Positions 17,451-26,087 of a DNA stretch of 64,000 nucleotides are shown piece after piece. Each line of letters opens with the position of its first letter. Within the stretch, counting starts at the first letter, position 1. The translations under genes were made by a program, and so were the position numbers. The stretch lies in assembly GCF_003240585.1 (NCBI RefSeq), contig NZ_PCDP01000065.1, positions 1-64,000 of the forward strand. Reading direction: 5' to 3'. The stretch is from Arminella tubonensis. GTDB lineage: Bacteria; Pseudomonadota; Alphaproteobacteria; Rhizobiales; Rhizobiaceae. The notes below the pieces were generated by a model. It ran no database searches and had not been told where the DNA came from. It worked only from the letters and a program-made list of their open reading frames with translations.

Positions 17451-17679
17451 CGGGTCCGTGGTTGGCACGTCCGAAAGCAGTCGGTGACCCCGAGCAATCC
17501 CCGCTGAAGCGAGTAGATCGGATTGCTGGCATCGCTTCTTGCGCAAAAGCCTGGCGGAAAGCTCTCAGCAGAAAGGCGCACGCTAGCCTGCTAACGTGTC
17601 TGACAGTCCATCTTCGTCCCAATGAGAGAATAAAGACGTCAACTCGAAACCATATCGACGTTCACCAAGGAGAATTGAA

Positions 17680-18621
17680 ATGACAAACACTATGAAAGCC
17701 TATCGCGTCCACGAATTCGGAGGCCCCGAGGTCATTCGCGCGGAAGACATCGATCGCCCGGCTCCAGGTGCCAACGAAGTCCTCGTCAAGGTACATGCCG
17801 CCGGCGTTGGCCCCTGGGACGGCTGGATACGCGCCGGGCACAGCGCGCTACCGCAGCCTCTTCCATTGACGCTCGGCTCGGACCTTTCCGGCGTTGTCGA
17901 AGCGATTGGCGATGACGTGCATTCGTTCGAGCAGGGCGACGCGGTCTATGGTGTCACGAACCCCCGCTTCATCGGTGCCTATGCCGAATACGCCATTGCC
18001 AGCGCCGGAATGATCGCCCGCAAGCCGAAGACAATCGATGATATCGAAGCAGCATCTATTCCGGTAATCGCCGTCACGGCCAAGCAGGCCCTGTTCGATC
18101 AGGCCGGCTTGAAGCAGGGCGCCACGGTCCTCATCCACGGCGCTGCCGGTAATGTCGGAGCCTACGCAGTTCAATTGGCTCACAAGGCCGGCCTCAAGGT
18201 TATCGCCACCGCAAGCGCCGACGACTTGCAAGAGGTCAAAAGGCTGGGAGCGGACCAGGCCATCGATCACCGCGGCAGCCGGTTCGAAAATCAGGTTTCG
18301 GAGGTCGACGCTGTGATCGATCTGGTCGGGGGCGAAACGCAGGTCCGATCATTTGCCGTACTTAAGCGGGGGGGCAAGCTTGTTTCCGCTGTTTCGCAAC
18401 CTGATCAACAGTTGGCGGAAAAACATGCCGTCACCGCAGTGTTTTTTCTTGTCGCAGTGTCGACGGCTGACTTGAACGACATCGCAACTATGGTTGACGG
18501 CGGGATTCTGAACACCAACGTCGGCACTGTGCTTCCACTCTCGGATGCGATCAGCGCCCACGAGATGCTGGAAGGAAAAAGAGCGCGAAACAAGGGAAAG
18601 ATCGTGCTGAAAGTTCTCTGA
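17680..18621 (+). CDS. NADP-dependent quinone-oxidoreductase-like enzyme
   Basis: A 313-residue medium-chain dehydrogenase/reductase of the zinc-independent quinone oxidoreductase group. It has an N-terminal GroES-like domain (about residues 30-120; GPWDGWIRAG, LGSDLSGVVEAIG) and a Rossmann domain with VLIHGAAGNVGAYAVQLA at about 148-165. The zinc-binding residues of alcohol dehydrogenases are absent. The likely activity is NADPH-dependent reduction of quinones or enals. AAGGAG lies 8 bases before ATG 17680. It is a single gene divergent from a broken AraC regulator. Confidence 0.87.
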   Translation: MTNTMKAYRVHEFGGPEVIRAEDIDRPAPGANEVLVKVHAAGVGPWDGWIRAGHSALPQPLPLTLGSDLSGVVEAIGDDVHSFEQGDAVYGVTNPRFIGAYAEYAIASAGMIARKPKTIDDIEAASIPVIAVTAKQALFDQAGLKQGATVLIHGAAGNVGAYAVQLAHKAGLKVIATASADDLQEVKRLGADQAIDHRGSRFENQVSEVDAVIDLVGGETQVRSFAVLKRGGKLVSAVSQPDQQLAEKHAVTAVFFLVAVSTADLNDIATMVDGGILNTNVGTVLPLSDAISAHEMLEGKRARNKGKIVLKVL

Positions 18622-18879
18622 CCGCTCTTCACGATTACTCCGATAAGCTGTTTGGGGCTAGTGCGGCTAACGTCTAGGGCCAGACCCCCTTTTGGTGGCA
18701 GTCTGGATGCTGGGCAGTCAAATCGCATTCAGCAAAGGCCATGATGGCAAAGACCCGTCACCGGAACTGCCTTTGTGTTCCAGTTGCTCAATTGGGCGCG
18801 GCGGGAAGGTGGGCAACTGCGAACTGGCAATGCCCATCTAGGCAAATTTGGCCGACCAGTCCCGTTCCGGATCTGAGGG

Positions 18880-19082
18880 TCAACTCCGAGGGCCGAGACG
18901 ACCGCGAACTTCATTTTCCAGCTTTTCGCAGAACAGCTCGACTATTTGAAGTCTGTCGGCTTGTTGGGGATCATCGCGCAATTGGTTGCGAGCGAGTGCA
19001 GCCTCGCCATAGGAGCGGCAAACTTCCTTGAATGACGGGTAAACGCTTCAGCAGCCTTCGCCCGTTCTTCCTCCATGGTCAC
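18880..19082 (-). pseudogene. Small gene with apparent frameshift
   Basis: The minus strand starts GTG-ACC-ATG (MTMEEERAKAAEAFTRHSRK). It then reads more convincingly in the next frame as SFKEVCRSYGEAALARNQLR, then DDPQQADRLQIVELFCEKLE and NEVRGRLGPRS with a stop at 18880. The second part looks like a real helical protein. Its GTG start overlaps the stop of the small gene at 19079 (GTGA), which suggests translational coupling. No family recognised. A single frameshift near 19040 would restore one protein of about 65 residues. Confidence 0.4.
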
Positions 19083-19259
19083 ACCCTTCGATTTATCTTC
19101 CAACGATCATTGTAGTTGAGCAGCTCGACCATATCAGTGGCAGGTCCCAAGCTCAGTCCAACCAGTAGTGCGCCAGACACTTGGGCGACATCGCCAACCG
19201 TCCGACCTATGACCAATACCGCCCTAGGCGGATCGCTATCCGCTCAAGTAAAGATCCAT
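19079..19259 (-). CDS. Small protein, N-terminus uncertain
   Basis: The minus strand reads PPRAVLVIGRTVGDVAQVSG, then ALLVGLSLGPATDMVELLNY, then NDRWKINRRV and a stop at 19079. The sequence looks like a genuine alpha/beta protein segment and is coupled by an overlapping GTGA to the small gene downstream. The obvious ATG (19259; MDLYLSG then stop) is one base out of frame, so the gene either begins at an internal TTG or has a frameshift near 19235. Function unknown. Confidence 0.35.
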
Positions 19260-19359
19260 ATTATGGAAGAGCCTGGCCGTAGCGTTGGGCTCTTCCTTCG
19301 AATGCCGGAACGTGTGATGGTTCCTGCCGAGTTCTCCGAAAAATAGCAGGGAGTTCGAT

Positions 19360-19641
19360 ATGACGCTTTTTATAAGGCCCGGGATGCCGCCCTTTATCAT
19401 GGACGAGAATGCCCATGTCCCGATGTCGGATGGCGAAACGGACTGGCTGGTCATTGTCACTCGCGAGGCCCTTGAGGATAAAGCCGGAGCCGACGAGATT
19501 TCGCCAAATTGGTTACTCGAAAACTCTGATTTCTTTGGCGAGGTTGCAAACTACAAGCTTCAGCTGGGTCGAGAAGGTGAAGAGGCAACCGTTTGGGTTC
19601 AAAGCGAGGACGTGAAGCAATGGCAGGACATCCGAGGATGA
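19360..19641 (+). CDS. Hypothetical protein, 93 residues
   Basis: An acidic soluble protein starting MTLFIRPGMPPFIMDENAHV, with CAGGGAG 6 bases before ATG 19360, so translation is credible. The central part (WLVIVTREALEDKAGADEIS) suggests an alpha/beta fold, and the C-terminus has alternating strands (EEATVWVQSEDVKQW). No family recognised. It is convergent with a cupin gene whose stop lies 24 bases away. Confidence 0.55.
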   Translation: MTLFIRPGMPPFIMDENAHVPMSDGETDWLVIVTREALEDKAGADEISPNWLLENSDFFGEVANYKLQLGREGEEATVWVQSEDVKQWQDIRG

Positions 19642-19664
19642 CTTGCGGCATCAGGGCAGGCAGT

Positions 19665-20168
19665 TTAGTGCCAAAGATGAACTAGGGGACCGTCGCGTCC
19701 ATAGATCGGGTCGGTTTTAGGCAACGCAACGCTCGCGATGTCTGCAAGCTGGCGATCCGAAACGGGGCCGCGTTGGATATCGGCATGTTGCTTTGGCGGG
19801 TACCCTCCAACGACTAGGAAATCCGGGGATGAGCCAAGATTGCAGTGACCCGTCCCTGAGGGAAGAACTAAACAATCACCACTGGATACGTCGATCTCGC
19901 GTCCTGTAGGGCCTCCGATAAGAAGCTTTGCATTTCCTCTTGCGACCGCTAGCACCTCATGCGCATGGACGTGGTAATGTTGATAGGTGAAGACGCCATT
20001 TCGCCAAATTCCCACCCATTCATTGGCCTTGAAAAGCCTTTCGAAGCCCTTGGCGCTTAATTCTAATTTGGTTGATGCCAGACTATAGATCAGGACGCTC
20101 AAGCGTTGATTGTTCGGCACCCATTCGCTCGGCGCAAACAGCAACTCCTTCGGCCCCATGGGCTCCAT
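19665..20168 (-). CDS. Cupin-domain protein
   Basis: A 167-residue single-domain cupin. The metal-binding motif appears as HYHVHAHEVLAVARG (about residues 64-78), with a second half around SGDCLVLPSGTGHCNLG, giving the His/His/Glu/His set of the fold. The N-terminal part (FAPSEWVPNNQRLSVLIYS) matches the YjlB-like cupin group, whose function is not known. ATG 20168 is followed by a second ATG at 20159. No clear Shine-Dalgarno. It stands alone. Confidence 0.75.
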   Translation of the reverse strand: MEPMGPKELLFAPSEWVPNNQRLSVLIYSLASTKLELSAKGFERLFKANEWVGIWRNGVFTYQHYHVHAHEVLAVARGNAKLLIGGPTGREIDVSSGDCLVLPSGTGHCNLGSSPDFLVVGGYPPKQHADIQRGPVSDRQLADIASVALPKTDPIYGRDGPLVHLWH

Positions 20169-20588
20169 GATACTCCCCCTACAGTTCTCTCGCTGATCAA
20201 ATGGCTTTAAGTAGATAGCGCAGCGAAGATCGATTCCCAGTCGCCCTCACCAGCAGGTTCTCCGCGACGCTGAGGCGTTCGCAAATCGCATCCGCTGCCT
20301 CTTGATTGAAAAGAGCTTGGCCGCCCCTTGGTTTTCGTCATTGTGTCGTCCGATTGATCGCCAAAGCTTGGCACCCTCGGTGCTCAGCGATGCGATTGGA
20401 TGTTTCGGGGTGTATTCAGGGCGGAGACGGGTTTCCGAGTTCCTTGGGCCTGTCTCGTTGTATGCCCGCTGCCCCAGGTTGTGTTCTGGAATGCCCAGCT
20501 TGTGCGCGGGCTTCTTTGGCGTCTGTTTGTTTATTGTCTTCACAAATCAACTCAGCGACGTTGGGATATCAGTCTTGGGAGGAAGACC
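20169..20588. other. No gene recognised
   Basis: About 420 bases between the cupin gene and a broken small gene. A minus-strand frame (20247-20543, GTG start) exists but has no Shine-Dalgarno and no family similarity. A GGGAGGAAG Shine-Dalgarno for the next gene lies at the right edge. Confidence 0.35.
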
Positions 20589-20790
20589 ATGAGCTTGCGA
20601 GAACGCTTCATAGAAATGATGGGAGGAGATGAAGACGCTGCACTTTTTCTCCGATACGGGGGCCTGACAGCTCCGCGCTGAAGGGTATGACGACGCTACC
20701 GATATCACCGAACATATCATCGCCGAATCAAAGCGGAGGATCGCGATGGACGAGGCCCTTACTGCGAGCATCGATTACGAGAATGAATGA
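20589..20790 (+). pseudogene. Small gene frameshifted at a GGGGG run
   Basis: ATG 20589 follows a good Shine-Dalgarno (GGGAGGAAG) and reads MSLRERFIEMMGGDEDAALF, then LRYGGLTAPR and stop. One frame over, directly after the GGGGG run near 20659, the reading continues as QLRAEGYDDATDITEHIIAE and SKRRIAMDEALTASIDYENE with a stop at 20788. The two halves fit one acidic helical protein of about 65 residues. It is either truncated in nature or an assembly error at the homopolymer. No family recognised. Confidence 0.5.
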
Positions 20791-20871
20791 CCCAAACGAT
20801 GGCGCCACCCTCAGTTGCCTGTGAACTCTCCTGCCCTGGATCTTTGCGGTGGGAGGAAACGCTCATGTAAG

Positions 20872-21950
20872 TCAAATCATTGTCTGGCGGCCGGGACGCT
20901 TACAAATTGCAGCCGCGTAAAGGCACGCCTTAATCAGCCCCGAAGGGTGGCAGCCCATGTGGATTTCCATTTGCTTCCCATGTCTGGCGGTGTCGCGCGG
21001 CTCGTAAGCGCGCTGGTCACGCGGGATCTGGAAGGCAATCGTCAAAAGCTTGCGCGCAATCGCCACGCGCGCCTTGTTTGTTCCTCTGATCTTCAATTGT
21101 TCATATTGGGCACGAACTTGCGCATCGCTGGCGATGGCGGGAGAAACCGCTTCCACGAAGGCCCAGCGCAGCCACTTGTTGCCCTGCCTGATGATGTTGC
21201 CATGATAGGTCTTGCCGCCGCTCGAATAGGTCGACGGCACAAGCCCGGCATAGGCAGCAAGCTTCTTCGGGTTACGGAAGCGGCTGACGTCGTCGATCTC
21301 CGCGTCAATCAGCCGGGCGAAGAACTCGCCGATGCCGGGGATCGTCTTCAACCGCTTCACATTGGCATTGGTCTTCGTCATCGCCCGGATCGTTGATTCC
21401 GATTGCTTGATCCGCATGTCGATGTCGCCGATGAAGGCGAGGCCGCGGTCGATCTGGATGCGGTCGATTTCCGACGTTGACCTGTGCCAGTTGGACACGG
21501 CCGGCCTTGCCGAACAGATCACCGAGCTTCTTCAATTGCGCCGTCGGCTCCGGATAGCGATCAAACACGGTAACAACCCGGTTCTTGGTCATCGTCCGCA
21601 GCCGCACGTAAAACATCCGCTCGCGCAGCGCGACGCGCCGCTCCCGTGACTTCTCGCTTGGCGCCTCCGGCACCAGATCGGCGAGCAGCAGATGCGCCAG
21701 CACCGTCGCATCGATCTTGTCGGTCTTGATCTTGGCGTCAGCAATCGCCTTGACCTTCAACGGATGGGCGAGGACGACATCATCGCAAATGTCGTCGAGC
21801 CAATCGTACATCACCATCCAGTTGCGGGTCGCCGCGACAATCAGATCGACACCTCGAAGGGTCTGCAGCGCTCGAACGACGGGGGCGAGAGACCAATTCG
21901 GGACGAATTCCTGGATCGCGCTGCGTTTTCGTTTTCGTTCTTGCTTCGGA
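20872..21950 (-). mobile_element. IS110-family transposase remnant, chimeric
   Basis: The minus strand carries an IS110-type transposase without its N-terminus. From the 5' side it reads SLAPVVRALQTLRGVDLIVA, which belongs to the central part of one IS110 transposase. It continues directly into TRNWMVMYDWLDDICDDVVL, an N-terminal-half sequence of another. Then come KIDATVLAHLLLADLVPEA, a frameshift near 21500, and the C-terminal transposase_20 region (LKTIPGIGEFFARLIDAEID, KKLAAYAGLVPSTYSSGGKT, IIRQGNKWLRWAFVEA). The catalytic N-terminal Asp motif is missing, so the element is dead. Ends were not found; IS110 elements often lack terminal inverted repeats. Confidence 0.82.
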
Positions 21951-22060
21951 CCGGCATTTGTGGCCGGCCATGAAACTCATGGGGCCGGAAAAGGACGAAT
22001 TAAAAACCGACTAACATCTCCGCTGCGGGCAAAGTTCCATTATATTGAAACTCTCTAGAT

Positions 22061-22136
22061 AGTTTTCCTTATGAAGAAAACTTGCCCAATTTTTCTTTAT
22101 ATGGGACAATGGAGAGAAAATTTCATTAAAATGAAA
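22061..22136 (+). promoter_or_regulatory. Candidate hip operator/promoter
   Basis: This A+T-rich leader of the hipBA pair has two inverted repeats: AGTTTTC (22061-22067) / GAAAACT (22076-22082) and TTTCAT (22121-22126) / ATGAAA (22131-22136). HipB-type antitoxins repress their own operon through palindromes of this kind, so these are the likely operators. Support is by symmetry and position only. Confidence 0.5.
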
Positions 22137-22147
22137 GGGAACGGAGT

Positions 22148-22489
22148 TTGGATACGAAAACCATGCTGGGCAAGCAAATTTCGGAAGCCCGGAAAAGCCG
22201 CCGATTCCGGATCCATGATATCGCGCGCAGGACGGGAAAAACACCCGCCCGGATAAGCGAATTTGAAAATGGAAAAGCAAACAGCACGATCGAGTTTCTG
22301 GACGAACTGGGATCGGCGTTGGGAATGACATTGATGTTTGTGCCACACGAAAAGGTCGCGGACGTTCTGTCAATGATCAGCCCGCGGGAACGACAGACAT
22401 CGCCAGCATATAATGTTCCAAGTGTCTTCGATGAGGTCTTTATCGATGACAGCCATGACGATGAGGACAATGCCGTTGTTGATCGTTAA
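22148..22489 (+). CDS. hipB: HipB-like XRE antitoxin
   Basis: A 113-residue DNA-binding protein. An XRE-type helix-turn-helix lies at about residues 10-62 (ISEARKSRRFRIHDIARRTG, KTPARISEFENGK, IEFLDELGSALGM), followed by an acidic tail (DEVFIDDSHDDEDN). It precedes and overlaps the HipA gene by 44 bases, the usual antitoxin-toxin order. A TTG start at 22148 with AAGGG upstream is used. ATG 22163 is the alternative and keeps the domain. It probably binds HipA and represses the operon. Confidence 0.83.
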   Translation: MDTKTMLGKQISEARKSRRFRIHDIARRTGKTPARISEFENGKANSTIEFLDELGSALGMTLMFVPHEKVADVLSMISPRERQTSPAYNVPSVFDEVFIDDSHDDEDNAVVDR

Positions 22490-23762
22490 TCGGACCGGCG
22501 TGATTGGGGTTACGCTACTGGTGGCTCAAGGTAGAGAGCTACGGATCGGCTCGCTCGTCCGGGAGCCGTCGGGCACGGTCAGGTTCACGATTGATGATGG
22601 CTACATCAATCTCGGATCAGATCGTCCCTTGGTCAGCTTGTCATGGCGTGGAGGAATCGAAGATGACACCCGAGTCAGGCTAAGATCGACCAGCGATAAA
22701 GTAATGCAAGGCGGATCATTGCCGCCATTTTTTCAAAACATGCTTCCCGAGGGAGCGCTTCGAGAGCTAGTTGAAAAGGAATTCGGGGCTGGCGCGTTCG
22801 ATAACTTCGACGTTCTGGCGAGACTGGGGGAGGACTTGCCCGGAGCCTTAATTGCAAGGCAAGAAGCCGGAATTGAGCAGGCGGTGCTTCGACAAGATAA
22901 AGTCGTCGCACTCGAACGCGCATCTTCCCCGCCGATCCGCTTTTCCCTGGCAGGTGTGCAATTGAAATTTTCGGTCACCAACCGAGGTTCACTGACTATT
23001 CCGGCCCAAAAAGGCGACGGTCACCTGATTCTGAAGACGCCATCTCCCCAGCACGCGCTGCTGCCCGAGGTTGAATGGACAGCGCTCAAGCTCGCTGAAG
23101 CACTGGACATTCGTGTCGCCAAAGCCGAGCTTGTCAGCAGCGAGAATATTGAAGGCATTCCAGAGCAATATCTCGTGGGCGACAAGCGGTCGCTCGTGGT
23201 TGAGAGGTTTGATCGAGGACCGGAAGGCGGCCGGATACAAGTTGAAGATTTTGCACAGATCGTCGGCGCCGTGGGCGATCAGAAATATACGAAAGCGAAC
23301 GAAACAACGATAATGAACATCGTGCAACGCTTTTGTCGTGACAGCAGGGGAGAACTGCTTGAGAGCGTCAGGCGTATCGTCGTGAACCTGATGCTGGGAA
23401 ATGGCGACGCTCATTTGAAAAACTGGTCTTTCATCTATCCGATCGGCGGAGATGTCTCGCTTACACCGGCGTATGATATTGTACCAACTTTCCTCTACGG
23501 GGACGCTAACATGGCTCTAGAATTCGGCGGGACAAAAGACCCCAACCTTATAAATCTCCACAAGTTCGAGCGGGCCGCGGCCGCTTTGAGGATCGAGCCA
23601 CGGGTTCTCATTGGCCAGGTTATGGAAACCGTGAAAAAGGCGCTCGATGTATGGCCGTCTATAATTGCTGACTCACCGATCACTGCGGAAATGAAGAATA
23701 GACTCCTTGAACGTTTTCAAAACTTGCCGCTTGTCAACGAGGTCGCCCGTTTGACGAAATAG
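22446..23762 (+). CDS. hipA: HipA-like serine/threonine kinase toxin
   Basis: A 438-residue HipA-family kinase. Its landmarks are LPPFFQNMLPEGALRELVEK in the N-terminal subdomain, the ATP-loop-like SLAGVQLKFSV, the VVERFDR segment, the catalytic loop NGDAHLKNWS and the metal-binding AYDIVPT. HipA kinases phosphorylate a tRNA synthetase (GltX in E. coli) and slow growth. All the key catalytic residues are present, so it should be active. ATG 22446 is preferred because GAGG lies 9 bases upstream and the frame overlaps hipB, while the upstream frame to 22413 is not needed. A terminator-like hairpin follows at 23848. Confidence 0.87.
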   Translation: MTAMTMRTMPLLIVNRTGVIGVTLLVAQGRELRIGSLVREPSGTVRFTIDDGYINLGSDRPLVSLSWRGGIEDDTRVRLRSTSDKVMQGGSLPPFFQNMLPEGALRELVEKEFGAGAFDNFDVLARLGEDLPGALIARQEAGIEQAVLRQDKVVALERASSPPIRFSLAGVQLKFSVTNRGSLTIPAQKGDGHLILKTPSPQHALLPEVEWTALKLAEALDIRVAKAELVSSENIEGIPEQYLVGDKRSLVVERFDRGPEGGRIQVEDFAQIVGAVGDQKYTKANETTIMNIVQRFCRDSRGELLESVRRIVVNLMLGNGDAHLKNWSFIYPIGGDVSLTPAYDIVPTFLYGDANMALEFGGTKDPNLINLHKFERAAAALRIEPRVLIGQVMETVKKALDVWPSIIADSPITAEMKNRLLERFQNLPLVNEVARLTK

Positions 23763-23847
23763 GTCGCCAAAAGGCTTGCCCAAGCAACCCGATCCGCAGT
23801 TGGCCCCTTAGTCATTTGCTTTAGAGTATCACGCGCACGATCCTGGA

Positions 23848-23901
23848 CCTGACAGGCTGGGCGCTCGATAGGGCCAGCCGAACTGCCTCTGTCAGGTTTT
23901 T
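23848..23901 (+). terminator. Rho-independent terminator after hipBA
   Basis: A two-part stem (CCTGACAG 23848-23855 with CTGTCAGG 23889-23896, enclosing GCTGG/CCAGC) is followed directly by TTTTT. The position 85 bases after the hipA stop fits termination of the toxin-antitoxin transcript. Confidence 0.6.
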
Positions 23902-23917
23902 CCCTGTCAGTTTGCCG

Positions 23918-24190
23918 GACCTGGCGACATGACACCACGGGGCAGGGTCTCCGGGTCTATGTTTCCAAGGTCGATGATCGGACTTTCGTCAGCATCCCAG
24001 TCGATCGGAAGGATGGCGTCCACACGGCGGACCGAAAGCCCGACATCCGCATCGCCCGCGCCCACTTCAGCACACGCCGGTCGCCGAGCAGCACGATCCG
24101 CGCGACATCAGCCAGCCTGCGATCGGCAATCACGCGCCAAAATTTCCCGGGGGCCAATGCCCGTGGTGTCGCCCAATAATTGGCCGATGC
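23918..24190 (-). pseudogene. PdxA-family dehydrogenase fragment
   Basis: The minus strand shows LLGDTTGIGPREILAR, the GDPxGIGPE motif of 4-hydroxythreonine-4-phosphate dehydrogenase (PdxA). A frame change follows, then ADRRLADVARIVLLGDRRVL, another change and VGLSVRRVDAILPIDWDADE with SPIIDLGNIDPETLPRGVMS. This corresponds to about the first 100 residues of a PdxA-like protein. The rest is gone, with hipA ending shortly beyond. PdxA relatives outside vitamin B6 synthesis often sit in catabolic clusters, which fits the neighbours. Confidence 0.65.
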
Positions 24191-24236
24191 GGTGCTTTGG
24201 CTGGCTCCATCATGAACCGATCCTTTGCTTGAAAAT

Positions 24237-24997
24237 GCGCCGTCCGGGGCTTCGGAGGCGACGTTGCGGTCAAACTTCGCTATGGAACACTCCCAGCCGG
24301 ACGGAGGCCCGGACCACGCCGCCTATTCCTTCAGGGCTATGGGAGATGATGCATGCGACGTGATGAGCGAGCGCGGCTTCGAACAGTTTGCGCTCGCTGG
24401 CCACGACCGAGGTGTGCGCGTCGGATTCAGAATGGCGCCGGATCATCCGGAAGGGTTACGCGTTTCTGTGCGCTGGACATCGTCGCCACCTATCACCTCC
24501 TGACCAATGTGACATTGGGATGGGGATTGGAGAGCTATCACTGGTTTTTTTCACGGCGCAGAAAGAGCCATTCCCCGAAAAGCTCATCTGCGCCGACCTC
24601 GACTATTACGTTCAATACAAGCTCAATAAGAAAGGCGTGGGGCGGCAGCTATTTACACCGGAGGCTTTCAAGGAATATGCGCGCTGCACAACTGCGAAGC
24701 AGATCCACGCCGTCTGCGAAGACTACCGCGCCACGGTCACGCTGGATCTCGCCATGGACAGCGAAGATTTCGGCAATAGGCAGATACAGTGCGCCGTCAT
24801 GGTCCTTTGGGGCAGCAACAGCCATGTCGGCCGTCATCTCAAGCCAATCGAGGCTTGGTCTCTCTGGGCGCCGGATTTGAGGGTTGGACCATTCCGACAG
24901 CCACTATCCCGCCGAACACCGCCCCAACCTGGTCTATGAAAGCTTCTCGAACTTCACCGGCAAGGAACCAACAGCTTTTCCAGACAATACGAACTGA
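24237..24997 (+). pseudogene. Haloacid-dehalogenase-like alpha/beta hydrolase, broken
   Basis: A decayed hydrolase of the fluoroacetate/haloacetate dehalogenase type within the alpha/beta-hydrolase fold. Pieces in successive frames are DVMSERGFEQFALAGHDRGV, with the nucleophile Asp in GHDRG, then ALDIVATYHLLTNV, then WFFFTAQKEPFPEKLICADL read across a frame change. They continue as YKLNKKGVGRQLFTPEAFKE, LDLAMDSEDFGNRQIQCAVM and VYESFSNFTGKEPTAF to a stop at 24995. The N-terminus is missing and there are at least three frameshifts. Confidence 0.7.
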
Positions 24998-25035
24998 AAC
25001 AGGTACCTTCCGTCTCATCGGTCTGGAGGGAAGAG

Positions 25036-25893
25036 ATGACGTACACGATCGCGATCATGGGCGTGGGAGCGATGGGAGGTGCTGTCGGGCAGCGCCTGAT
25101 CGAAAACGGCGCTCGCGTCATTACTCATTTGGACGGGCGCAGTGGTGCAACCATTGCCCGGGCCGAATCCGCCGGGATGGAACCCGTCGGGCTTGTCGAG
25201 ATGGCGAAAGCCGATCTGATCCTGTCGATCGTTCCACCCTCGAACGCGACCGCTGTTGCACGCCTGTTTGTCGACGTTTTGGCGCAAGCTCGCGAAAAGC
25301 CCGCCTATGTCGATTGCAATGCCATAAACCCGAAGACCATGGGCGAAGTTGCCGCAATCCTTTCAGGCACGGGATGTGAGGTCGTCGATGGCGCAATCAT
25401 TGGCGGCCCTCCGAGCGCTGACGGAGCAGGTCCGGCCTTGTATATCAGCGGTGATCCGAATCTCAGGACCGAAATCCTGACGCTCCTGAAGCTTAAGGTT
25501 CGAAGAATCGAAGGCAAAATCGGTGCCGCATCCGCCTTGAAGATGGTCTACGCCGGGGTGAATAAGGGAATGATCGGATTAGGAGCAGCAATGTTTCTCG
25601 CTGCCGCAAAGACCGATACCGCCGACGGCTTGCGAACGGTGATGGCCGGAACCATGCCCGAGATCCAAACCCGGCTGCGGCGCTCGATCCCCGACATGTA
25701 CCCTAAGGCCTATCGGTGGGAAGGAGAGATGATGGAGATTGCCGAATTTCTCGGCCCGGAGAATCCCGCATCACTGGTGTTCGAGGGAATGGCCGGTATT
25801 TTCAAGCAGTTCGCCGACGATCGAAACGGCGAGGGCGATTTGATTGAAGTCGTCAATTTGGTCCTGGGCCTCGAAACACCGATCGATCACTGA
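25036..25893 (+). CDS. NAD(P)-dependent dehydrogenase with DUF1932 domain
   Basis: A 285-residue beta-hydroxyacid-dehydrogenase relative. It has an N-terminal Rossmann domain (IAIMGVGAMGGAVGQRL, residues 5-21; IVPPSNATAVARLF) and a C-terminal helical DUF1932 domain (about 185-265). The conserved VDGAIIGGPPS and the lysine of ASALKMVYAGVNKGM match the active-site region. The likely reaction is oxidation of a short hydroxy acid or phospho-hydroxy acid. It is placed 194 bases before the acetolactate-synthase-like gene. GGAGGGAAGAG directly precedes ATG 25036. Confidence 0.85.
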   Translation: MTYTIAIMGVGAMGGAVGQRLIENGARVITHLDGRSGATIARAESAGMEPVGLVEMAKADLILSIVPPSNATAVARLFVDVLAQAREKPAYVDCNAINPKTMGEVAAILSGTGCEVVDGAIIGGPPSADGAGPALYISGDPNLRTEILTLLKLKVRRIEGKIGAASALKMVYAGVNKGMIGLGAAMFLAAAKTDTADGLRTVMAGTMPEIQTRLRRSIPDMYPKAYRWEGEMMEIAEFLGPENPASLVFEGMAGIFKQFADDRNGEGDLIEVVNLVLGLETPIDH

Positions 25894-26087
25894 AATCGAT
25901 CGTCTCGCTGATCAAAGGCCAAAATGAGCTTTGTTCAGCAGAGCATCTCGAAAATCGACGATTGACGCGCTTTCCGTACAAGTCAAAGCCGCACCACTGC
26001 CATATTCTCATCAAGTCCGTTCCATAGTCTCACTGTGGCGCGGCGATCTCCCGTGTATCCAATACTCCCAAGCCAAGGCATTCTCCC

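Noticed and set aside
20247..20543. Minus-strand frame of 98 codons starting at GTG
   Set aside because: No Shine-Dalgarno, no family similarity, and a Lys/Asn/Arg-rich composition unlike the surrounding genes. It could be real but cannot be supported.
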